Source: Devosia elaeis
Lineage (GTDB): Bacteria > Pseudomonadota > Alphaproteobacteria > Rhizobiales > Devosiaceae
Assembly (NCBI RefSeq): GCF_001650025.1
Contig: NZ_LVVY01000071.1
Location: 27,073 to 91,072, forward strand
DNA length: 64,000 bases
Direction: 5' to 3'
Position numbers and translations under genes: made by a program. A model generated the notes under the pieces. It was given only the letters and a program-made list of their open reading frames with translations. It was not told the DNA's origin and searched no databases. Below are positions 57,362 through 64,000 of the stretch, one piece after another. Positions within the stretch are counted from its first letter, which is position 1, and each line of letters starts with the position of its first letter.

Positions 57362-58147
57362 CTAAAGCCGCGAAACGAGATAATCGGCGATCACGGCGCT
57401 CTTGCGGCTCAGCGGCACCCCGGTTTCCACGAATATGCCGCGCACATTGGCCCGCTGGGCCGCCAGGATATCGGTGTCGAGCTGGTCGCCGAGCATGATG
57501 GCGCCTTCCGGTCCGACGCCCAGCCGCGCCAGCGCCGTCTCGATGATGGCCGGGCCCGGCTTGCCCATATAGAGCGGATCGACGCCCGAAGCGGCGGCGA
57601 TGGATTGCGCGATGGCGCCTGCGCCCGGCTCGAAACCGTCGGCAATGGGCCGGATCAGGTCCGGATTGGTGCCGATCAGCGCCGCCCCGCCCAGCACATT
57701 GCGCAGGGCCGTCTTCATCATCTGGTAGTCGAACTGCCGGTCGAGCGCCACCAGCACGATTTCCGCATCCTCTTCGGCCAGCACGAAGCCGGCTTCGTCC
57801 AGGCGTCGCTTGAGCGCGGGCGAGCCGATGCAATAGGCCCGGGTGCCGGCCGGGTAATGTGCCTGCACATGCCCGAGCGCCACATCGGCCGAGGTGACCA
57901 CCTGGTCGGGCGCGCAGGCAATGCCGAGGCGGCCGATCTTGTCGGCGAATTCCGCGGCCGATTTCTCGGCATTATTGGTGACGAAACAATAGGGCAGGCC
58001 CTGTTCCCGCCAGCGCCCGAACCGTTCGGCCGCGCCGGGCACCGCGGTCTCGCCGCGATAGACGATGCCGTCGAGATCGGAGAGCACGGCGGAAAAATCC
58101 AGCTCGTCGATGGAGCCGAGGCGCTTCGGCGCGGCGGAGGCATTCAT
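57362..58147 (-). CDS. HAD-IIA family phosphatase (NagD-like)
   Basis: A 261-residue HAD hydrolase. Nucleophile motif SDLDGIVYRG (Asp24, Asp26), FVTNNAEKSA, YMGKPGPAI (Lys) and GDQLDTDILAA are the four HAD motifs of the NagD/AraL/PGP group, which hydrolyse phosphosugars, glycerol phosphate and similar small phosphates. ATG 58147 overlaps the DppC stop by four bases, so it is the last gene of the transporter operon. Confidence 0.88.
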   Translation of the reverse strand: MNASAAPKRLGSIDELDFSAVLSDLDGIVYRGETAVPGAAERFGRWREQGLPYCFVTNNAEKSAAEFADKIGRLGIACAPDQVVTSADVALGHVQAHYPAGTRAYCIGSPALKRRLDEAGFVLAEEDAEIVLVALDRQFDYQMMKTALRNVLGGAALIGTNPDLIRPIADGFEPGAGAIAQSIAAASGVDPLYMGKPGPAIIETALARLGVGPEGAIMLGDQLDTDILAAQRANVRGIFVETGVPLSRKSAVIADYLVSRL

Positions 58148-59049
58148 GCCGGCTTGCCTTTCAGATTGGGGTCGAGCCTGTCGCGCAGCCAGTCTCCCAC
58201 CAGGCTGATGGCGAGCGTGGTGAGGAAGATGACCACGCCGGCCGGAATGCCGATCCACCAGGCGGTGGCCAGGTAATTGCGCCCCTCGCCCAGCAGCAGG
58301 CCCAGGCTCGTGCCCGGCGGCTGCACCCCCAGCCCCAGGAAGGACAGCGAGGTTTCCAGCAGGATGATTTCGGGGAAATTGAGCGTGACCTGCACCATGA
58401 TGACGCCCATCATATTGGGAAGAACGTGGCGGATGTAGACCTTTGCGGGATGCACGCCAAGGGTGCGGATGGCAAAGGCATAGCCCTGGCCATTGGTGGA
58501 GAGCACCAGCCCCCGCGCGATACGCGCATAGCCGTCCCAGCCGAAGAGACCGATCAGCACCACCAGCAGCACGAAATTATTGCCGAAAAAGGCCAGGACG
58601 GCCAGGGCGACGATGAGGAAGGGGATCGCCGCCTGGAAATCCACCAGCATCATGATGAAATCGTCGACCCAGCCGCGGAAATGCGCCGCCACGATCCCCA
58701 GCACCGTGCCGACGCAGGCGCCGATCAGCGTGCCCATCAGGGCGATGAGAATGCTGGTGCGCATGGCATAGATGACCCGGCTCAGCACGTCGCGGCCCAG
58801 ATTGTCGGTGCCCAGCAGATATTCGGGCAGGCCGCCCAGGGCCGCCGGCGGCTGCAGGCGCTTGAGCAGGCTCTGGTCGGCATAGCCATAGGGCGCCAGG
58901 AATTCGGCGAACAGGGCCATGGCCACCACCAGGGCGAGCCAGGCCAGCGACAGCCCGATCAACAGCGAGGGCCGGGATTTCCAGAGCCTGGTGAGCCAGC
59001 CGAAGCGCCTTGCGGGCAGGGCCATTGCGGAAAGATCGGTGCTGGTCAT
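58144..59049 (-). CDS. ABC transporter permease, DppC/OppC type
   Basis: A 301-residue membrane protein: N-terminal OppC_N segment (LAWLALVVAMALFAEFLAPYGY), then DNLGRDVLSRVIYAMRTSILIAL and the EAA-type loop AIRTLGVHPAKVYIRHVLPN. Six transmembrane helices. Four-base overlaps with the HAD gene and with DppB. Confidence 0.92.
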   Translation of the reverse strand: MTSTDLSAMALPARRFGWLTRLWKSRPSLLIGLSLAWLALVVAMALFAEFLAPYGYADQSLLKRLQPPAALGGLPEYLLGTDNLGRDVLSRVIYAMRTSILIALMGTLIGACVGTVLGIVAAHFRGWVDDFIMMLVDFQAAIPFLIVALAVLAFFGNNFVLLVVLIGLFGWDGYARIARGLVLSTNGQGYAFAIRTLGVHPAKVYIRHVLPNMMGVIMVQVTLNFPEIILLETSLSFLGLGVQPPGTSLGLLLGEGRNYLATAWWIGIPAGVVIFLTTLAISLVGDWLRDRLDPNLKGKPA

Positions 59050-59987
59050 GCCTTGGCAACCCGTCGGTTATGCACTTCGATGCGCGGATCGAGCCAGCCA
59101 TAGGCCAGGTCGACCATGAGATTGACCACTACCATGGTGAAGGCGATGAGCAGCACCACGGCCTGCACCACGGCCAGGTCGCGCTGGTTCACCGAATTGA
59201 CCAGCAGCATGCCCAGGCCGGGCCAGGCGAACACGGTCTCGATGGTCACCGCGCCGCCGATCAGCCCGCCGATGCGCATGCCCAGCACCGTCACCACTGG
59301 AATGGCCGCATTGGGCAGGGCATGGCGCAGGATGCGCTTGTCATGGGCGATGCCCTTGGCCTTGGCCGTGCGCATGAAGGGCTGGTGCAGCACGTCGAGC
59401 ATGGAGGAGCGGGTGAATCGGGCGATTGTGGCCGCCGCCGCCGTGCCCAGCGTCAGGGCCGGCATCAACAGGTGCCAGAAACTGCCGGTGCCCGAGCTGG
59501 GCAGCCAGCGCAGCGTCATCGAGAAGACGAGGATCAGGATGATGCCGAGGAAGAAATTGGGGATGCTGTGCCCCAATATGGTGAAGGACATGGTCAGCCG
59601 ATCCACCCAGCTTCCCCGGAACAGGGCCGCGATGATGCCCGAGGGAATGCCCAGCACCAGGGTGATGAGCAGCGCGGTGAAGCCGAGCAGCAGCGTCACC
59701 GGCACCCGTTCCATCACCACGTCCAGCGCCGGCCTGCCGTCGCGGAACGAGGTGCCGAAATCGCCCTGCAACACCGCCGTGAGATAGGTCAGATATTGCT
59801 CGAGATAGGACCGGTCCAGCCCCCAGCGTTCGCGGAAGGTGGCGATGGCGGCGGGCGAGGCTTCGTCCGAGAGCATGATCTGGGCCGGATCGCCCGAAGC
59901 CCGCAACACGATGAACACGAAGCTGACGGTCAGCAGCAGGGTCAGGCTGCCGCGCGCCAGCTTGCTGAGAATGAAACCGGGATTCAT
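59046..59987 (-). CDS. ABC transporter permease, DppB/OppB type
   Basis: A 313-residue permease with FRERWGLDRSYLEQYLTYLTAVLQGDFGTSF, ARFTRSSMLDVLHQPFMRTAKAKGI (EAA loop) and ETVFAWPGLGMLLVNSVNQRD, all DppB hallmarks. ATG 59987 overlaps the stop of the phosphodiesterase gene by four bases. Confidence 0.93.
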   Translation of the reverse strand: MNPGFILSKLARGSLTLLLTVSFVFIVLRASGDPAQIMLSDEASPAAIATFRERWGLDRSYLEQYLTYLTAVLQGDFGTSFRDGRPALDVVMERVPVTLLLGFTALLITLVLGIPSGIIAALFRGSWVDRLTMSFTILGHSIPNFFLGIILILVFSMTLRWLPSSGTGSFWHLLMPALTLGTAAAATIARFTRSSMLDVLHQPFMRTAKAKGIAHDKRILRHALPNAAIPVVTVLGMRIGGLIGGAVTIETVFAWPGLGMLLVNSVNQRDLAVVQAVVLLIAFTMVVVNLMVDLAYGWLDPRIEVHNRRVAKA

Positions 59988-61420
59988 GGCGTCCAGGCCC
60001 CCGTGCCGCCGGTCCAGCCGCAATCGACGATGGTTTTGCCCTCGATCACCCATTGGCGCAGATAGTGTTGATGGCCGCGATGGCTGGCTTGCAATGTTCG
60101 CGTTTCCACCGCCGGGGCCACGCCGAAGCGCGGGTCTTCGCCCACCAGGGCCTCCACCAGCGCCCGGCCTTCCGTGCCGTCCAGCGGCAGGCCCATGGAT
60201 GTGAGGATGGTGGGGGCGATATCGGGCAACCAGCACGGCGTCTCCGACACGAAGCCGGCGCGATAGGCCGGACCCTGCGCCGCCAGCACGGTGGAAAGCT
60301 CACCCCGATTGAGCCCGCCATGCATGCCGCCGCCCGGCGTGATCCAGGCCGCGAACAGGCAGGCGTCGATATCGGGCCCCCAGTTTTCGGAACTGTCGCT
60401 GGCGCGCAGGGTGAAGCCCACATCGGCGCCGCGCTTATGGTCGTTGCGCACGGCGGCCCAGGGCAGGGCGCCTTCAATCGCCGCGCCGTTCTCCGCCGTG
60501 GCGAAGACCAGGCCGCAGAAATCCTGCTGCACCAGCCAGTCCACCACCCGCGCCTTGCCCTCATCGCTGCGATCATCGAGATAGATGCTGCTGAACGCGC
60601 CGATGGCGGCCCGGCCGAAGGCGGCGGGGATGATATCGAGCGTCTCGAGCTGCCGCGATCCGGTGATCTGGCCGTGATCGGACATGACCACGATGTTTTC
60701 CGGCCCGTTCCCGGCCCGCCACCAGTCGAGGATGCGGCCGAAATTGTCGTCTGTGATGCGCTGCGCCCTTTCGGTTTCCGGCGCGGTGATGCCGAAGCGG
60801 TGCGAGCTCGTGTCCGGCTCGTTCATCCAGAACACGCAGAAATCGGGTTGGTGGCGCGGATAGACCACCTCGATCAGGGCGCTGGTCGCGTAATCCATGC
60901 GCGCCCCGTTGGGGGCACCGGCATCCGGAATGGGCCCGAGCTGGGCCAGCACCGCCTCATGCAGGTCCGGGCTCGAAACCGGGACGCCGTGCATGGAAAA
61001 GACCGGCTGGCCCAGAGCGTGGGCGCTCGAATTCATCATCCGCGACGCGCCCTTGGTGGCGGTGCTGACCACGGCCATGCTGCGGCCGGCTTTGGCCAGA
61101 CGCTGGCCCATGGTCTCGCGGTCGAGCAATTGCCCCGCCTGCGCCGCCAGCTCCAGATCTTCCCATTCGGAGGTGCGGAACAGGCCCTCGGGGCGCACCG
61201 CATGGATGAATTGATTGGCCACCACGCCATGCCCGCCCGGCGGACAGCCGGTCATGGTCGAGGTGACGGCGACGCGGGTTTCGCTGGGAAAGATCGAGCG
61301 GGAATTGATGAAATTGCTGCCCTCTTCCATGAAGCGCGCGAGGTTCGGCATCAGGTCCGCATTGGCGCGATCGCGGCGCAACCCGTCAAAGGTGATCAGC
61401 AGCGTCGATCCCTTGTTCAT
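59984..61420 (-). CDS. Alkaline-phosphatase-superfamily phosphodiesterase
   Basis: A 478-residue enzyme of the type I phosphodiesterase/nucleotide pyrophosphatase group. Metal ligands appear in LITFDGLRRD (Asp12), DTSSHRFG and VMSDHGQ, with a likely Thr/Ser nucleophile in FPSETRVAVTSTM. No signal peptide, so it would act in the cytoplasm on an imported phosphodiester. Overlaps the GDPD gene (ATGA) and the DppB gene, placing it inside the transporter operon. Confidence 0.85.
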   Translation of the reverse strand: MNKGSTLLITFDGLRRDRANADLMPNLARFMEEGSNFINSRSIFPSETRVAVTSTMTGCPPGGHGVVANQFIHAVRPEGLFRTSEWEDLELAAQAGQLLDRETMGQRLAKAGRSMAVVSTATKGASRMMNSSAHALGQPVFSMHGVPVSSPDLHEAVLAQLGPIPDAGAPNGARMDYATSALIEVVYPRHQPDFCVFWMNEPDTSSHRFGITAPETERAQRITDDNFGRILDWWRAGNGPENIVVMSDHGQITGSRQLETLDIIPAAFGRAAIGAFSSIYLDDRSDEGKARVVDWLVQQDFCGLVFATAENGAAIEGALPWAAVRNDHKRGADVGFTLRASDSSENWGPDIDACLFAAWITPGGGMHGGLNRGELSTVLAAQGPAYRAGFVSETPCWLPDIAPTILTSMGLPLDGTEGRALVEALVGEDPRFGVAPAVETRTLQASHRGHQHYLRQWVIEGKTIVDCGWTGGTGAWTP

Positions 61421-62139
61421 TTCATCGTCTCCATGATGTCCACGGCCAGCTTGACGTCGTTGACCAGCACGCCGCCAATGCCGGTTTTCGCCAGGTGCCG
61501 CAGATTGGCCGCCGCGCTGTCGCCGCCGGCGAAAGCCGTGCCCGGGCCGCCCGTGGTGACCCAGATGTCCGCGCCCAGCCCGCGCAATTCGGCCACCCGC
61601 TCCGCCGATACGTCCCGCTCCCAGAGCCGGATAATCGTCGCGCCGGCCGCCCAGAAGGCCACGGCATCCTCGGGAGAGGGGATGAAGCCGAGAATGTTCA
61701 CCGCATCGGTGCCGGCAAAGAAGCGCACGGCGTCGAGGCTGTGGCATCCCGCCCAGATCCGGCGCCGCTGCGGGGCGGGGACGCTCTCGGCAATCGTCTG
61801 CCACAGCCTTTCCAGCGCCGGGCCGCTCTCGTCCTTGATGTCGAGCAGGACCGGTTTGCCCGCCGCCGCATAGGACAGCGCCTCGATGGCGGGGGCGATG
61901 CGCCCGCCCTGCGCATTGGCCAGGCTCATGAGCTCGGCGAAGGGCAGCGCGCTCACCTGTTCGCACCGGCCGAACAGCCGGTCGAGATCGGGATCATGCG
62001 CGCAGACGCAGATGCCGTCGCTGGAGAGCCTGATATCGGTCTCGATGGCGAAGGCGCCCGCCGCATAGGCGCCGTCCCAGCTCGCCGGCGTATTTTCGGG
62101 AAAATGGGCGCTGTCGCCGCGATGCGCGATGATCTTCAT
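61417..62139 (-). CDS. Glycerophosphodiester phosphodiesterase (GDPD) family
   Basis: A 240-residue TIM-barrel enzyme that cleaves glycerophosphodiesters to glycerol 3-phosphate and an alcohol. MKIIAHRGDSAHFPENT (His6, Arg7), AIETDIRLSSDG and AHDPDLDRLFG hold the catalytic His and metal ligands. No signal peptide. In acc-type opine operons a GDPD-like enzyme splits the imported phosphodiester. Coupled to the phosphodiesterase gene by overlap. Confidence 0.9.
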   Translation of the reverse strand: MKIIAHRGDSAHFPENTPASWDGAYAAGAFAIETDIRLSSDGICVCAHDPDLDRLFGRCEQVSALPFAELMSLANAQGGRIAPAIEALSYAAAGKPVLLDIKDESGPALERLWQTIAESVPAPQRRRIWAGCHSLDAVRFFAGTDAVNILGFIPSPEDAVAFWAAGATIIRLWERDVSAERVAELRGLGADIWVTTGGPGTAFAGGDSAAANLRHLAKTGIGGVLVNDVKLAVDIMETMK

Positions 62140-62155
62140 AATGTGGGAGCCCTGG

Positions 62156-62995
62156 TCATGATCCGGCGAAGGTCGTGAGGTCGCGTTGGCGCCGCTGGCG
62201 CGGCGTATCGGCGGGAATGGCCGCCAGCAATCTGCGGGTATAATCGTGCCGCGGCGCCGCAAAGAGCGTCCGCGCATCGCCGATTTCCAGCAGCCGTCCG
62301 GCATGCATCACCCCGACGCGATGGCTGATATGGCGGACCACCGAGAGGTCGTGGGAAATGAACATCAGCGACAGCTTCAGCCGCTCGCGCAGCTCCAGCA
62401 GCAGGTTGACGATCTGCGCCTGCACCGAGACGTCGAGCGCGCTCACCGCCTCGTCGCAGATCACCAGCCGCGGGTGCAGCACCAGCGCCCGCGCGATCAC
62501 CGCGCGCTGCAATTGCCCGCCGGAAAGCTGATGCGGCAGGCGCTGGCCCATATTGCCCAGCCCCACCAGGGCCAGCATGTCCTGCGCCCGGTCGTCCGCT
62601 TCCGAACGGGACAGATTTTCATGCGTGGTCAGCGCCTCGCGCACCTGGGCATGGATGGTCCAGCGCGGATCGACCACGGCGGCGGGGTTCTGGAACACCA
62701 CCTGCACCTGCCGGCGCTGCCGGCGCCAGGCGGCCGAGCCCACAGGCGCATAGGTCTCGCCCCAGAACGAGATGCTGCCGCTGGTCGGCGCCTCGATGCC
62801 GGCCACCATGCGGCCCAGCGTCGACTTGCCGCTGCCGCTTTCGCCGACAATGCCGAGCGTCTCGCCCTCGGCGATCTCGAAGCTCGCGCCGTCCACCGCG
62901 CGGAAGGTTTCGGCCGGGCCGAACAGCCGCCGCCCGGTGGCATAGGTCTGCACCAGGTTGCGGGCGACGAGGCCTTTTGTCGGGCTGGCATTCAT
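62156..62995 (-). CDS. ABC transporter ATP-binding protein, DppF/OppF type
   Basis: A 279-residue ATPase. Walker A GESGSGKS at 51-58, Q-loop FQNP, signature LSGGQLQR, Walker [12 protein letters not shown]. Shorter than the usual ~325 residues because the C-terminal Cys-containing oligopeptide domain is missing. Starts within the stop of DppD and ends 16 bases before the GDPD gene. Confidence 0.92.
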   Translation of the reverse strand: MNASPTKGLVARNLVQTYATGRRLFGPAETFRAVDGASFEIAEGETLGIVGESGSGKSTLGRMVAGIEAPTSGSISFWGETYAPVGSAAWRRQRRQVQVVFQNPAAVVDPRWTIHAQVREALTTHENLSRSEADDRAQDMLALVGLGNMGQRLPHQLSGGQLQRAVIARALVLHPRLVICDEAVSALDVSVQAQIVNLLLELRERLKLSLMFISHDLSVVRHISHRVGVMHAGRLLEIGDARTLFAAPRHDYTRRLLAAIPADTPRQRRQRDLTTFAGS

Positions 62996-63939
62996 GGCGC
63001 CAGGGCTCCGGCCATGTGGCAGGCCACGGCGCGCGATCCGTCCCCGGCCAAGGCCGGTTCGACGGCGCAGCGCGCATCGGCCAGCGGGCAGCGCGGCGCG
63101 AAATTGCAGCCTTCGGGACGCGAAGAGGGGGCCGGCACCGTGCCCTTGACCGCTTCCAGCATCGTGCCGGGCTCACGGTTGAAGCCGATGCGGCAGGCCA
63201 TCAGTGCCCGCGTATAGGGGTGGCGCGGATCGTCGAACAAGGTATCGACCGGCCCGGTCTCCACGATCCGCCCGGCATACATCACCGCCACGCGGTCGGC
63301 GATTTCCGCCACCACGCCTAGGTCGTGAGTAACGAAGACGATGGCAAGGCCCAGCTCGGCCTGGAGGTCCCGCAACAGCCGCAGGATTTGCGCCTGGATG
63401 GTGACGTCGAGCGCCGTGGTCGGTTCGTCCGCGATCAGCAGCTTCGGCTTGCAGGCCAGGGCCATGGCGATCATCACCCGCTGGCACATGCCGCCGGAAA
63501 GCTGGTGCGGATAGTAGAGCTTGTGGCGCTCCACCTTGGGAATGCCCACCTGGTCCAGCAGCTCGACCACGCGCCGCTCCACCGCCGCGCCGCGCAGATC
63601 GGTATGGGCCCGGATCGCTTCGGCGATCTGGATGCCGACCCGCTTGACCGGGTTGAGCGCCGCCATCGGGTTCTGGAAGATCATCGTGGCCGCGCGGCCG
63701 CGAATGGCATTGATGACGCGCTCCGGCGCCGAAAGGGTTTCGGTGCCGAACAGGCGAACCGAACCGCTGGCTTTCAACCCGTCATCGAGCAGGCCGAGCG
63801 CGGCCATGCAGGTGAGGCTCTTCCCGCAGCCGCTTTCGCCTACCAGGCACAGCGTTTCCCCCGGCATGACGGAAAGATCGACCGCCTCCACCAGGTCCAC
63901 CGGCCCGGCCGAGACACGCAGATCGGCGATCCGCAGCAC
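62992..63939 (-). CDS. ABC transporter ATP-binding protein, DppD/OppD type
   Basis: ATPase of about 315 residues: Walker A GESGCGKS at 34-41, signature LSGGMCQR, Walker [12 protein letters not shown], and the C-terminal Cys-rich segment [17 protein letters not shown], which holds an iron-sulfur cluster in studied homologues. Start is GTG 63939; no ATG or clear ribosome site lies nearby. The frame stays open a little upstream, so a start nearer the right edge is possible. Confidence 0.9.
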   Translation of the reverse strand: MLRIADLRVSAGPVDLVEAVDLSVMPGETLCLVGESGCGKSLTCMAALGLLDDGLKASGSVRLFGTETLSAPERVINAIRGRAATMIFQNPMAALNPVKRVGIQIAEAIRAHTDLRGAAVERRVVELLDQVGIPKVERHKLYYPHQLSGGMCQRVMIAMALACKPKLLIADEPTTALDVTIQAQILRLLRDLQAELGLAIVFVTHDLGVVAEIADRVAVMYAGRIVETGPVDTLFDDPRHPYTRALMACRIGFNREPGTMLEAVKGTVPAPSSRPEGCNFAPRCPLADARCAVEPALAGDGSRAVACHMAGALAP

Positions 63940-63967
63940 CGGCTCGGCGTTCTCGGCGTGCCGGGGC

Positions 63968-64000
63968 GGCGGGGAGGCGGCAACAATGCCGCCTCCCGCC
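63968..64000 (-). terminator. GC-rich hairpin upstream of dppD at the right edge
   Basis: GGCGGGGAGGCGGCA / TGCCGCCTCCCGCC with loop ACAA (one bulge). No T-tract. In such operons a hairpin like this often follows the binding-protein gene, allowing its mRNA to be more abundant than the downstream genes. The binding-protein gene is expected beyond the edge. Confidence 0.55.

Overview
This 64 kb window is GC-rich, densely coded chromosomal DNA from an alphaproteobacterium, most likely Hyphomicrobiales and plausibly Devosia or a relative. That assignment is inference. It rests on a rhizobial-type irr next to fabA-fabB, an alphaproteobacterial dnaA neighbourhood (ubiB-ubiE-mutM-rpsT-dnaA), an AUU-started infC, and several families of short palindromic intergenic repeats of the kind common in this order. 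I saw no transposase, phage gene, CRISPR array or rRNA. One tRNA is present, tRNA-Gly(GCC).

Layout. 1-3100: minus-strand nrdHIE (class Ib ribonucleotide reductase) behind a cobalamin riboswitch. 3309-8845: an RpiR regulator, a ferric/sugar-phosphate-type ABC importer and a histidine phosphatase. 8866-17102: SH3-domain protein, a large AsmA protein, tRNA-Gly, thioredoxin/TPR protein, LON-domain protein, Trm112-like protein, a 1 kb repeat cluster and a UbiH-type hydroxylase. 17323-21153: a tandem glnK-amtB-glnK-amtB block with a sigma-54-like promoter before each glnK. 21313-26784: ftsK, then a ClpP-like protein, a KGG-like low-complexity protein and an AHSA1/ArsR pair, then lolA. 26798-33253: uppP, GST, a queG-SDR-GNAT operon, a Fic protein and a hydrolase. 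33408-42603: infC, ribokinase and small metabolic genes, irr, fabA-fabB, a ThiF/MoeB protein, a DUF2259 protein and dut. 42600-47305: lipoprotein, ubiB, ubiE, mutM, rpsT. 48209-55578: dnaA, dnaN, recF, gyrB, with palindromic repeats between them and one opposite-strand gene. 56070-64000: a DUF4037 protein, then a minus-strand Dpp-type ABC transporter operon carrying three phosphoester hydrolases and running off the right edge.

How the genes work together. Two transport operons are each linked to phosphate-ester hydrolases. The first is RpiR-regulated with a histidine phosphatase. The second has a glycerophosphodiesterase, an alkaline-phosphatase-superfamily phosphodiesterase and a HAD phosphatase, a content reminiscent of the agrocinopine (acc) operon. 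I read both as likely uptake-and-dephosphorylation systems for organic phosphates. The nrd riboswitch suggests the cell also has a B12-dependent reductase elsewhere. The glnK-amtB block handles ammonium under nitrogen control. Intergenic DNA is filled with palindromic elements. One family has eight copies whose stem arms vary in a compensatory way. Some elements have become the leader of recF or the apparent N-terminus of queG.
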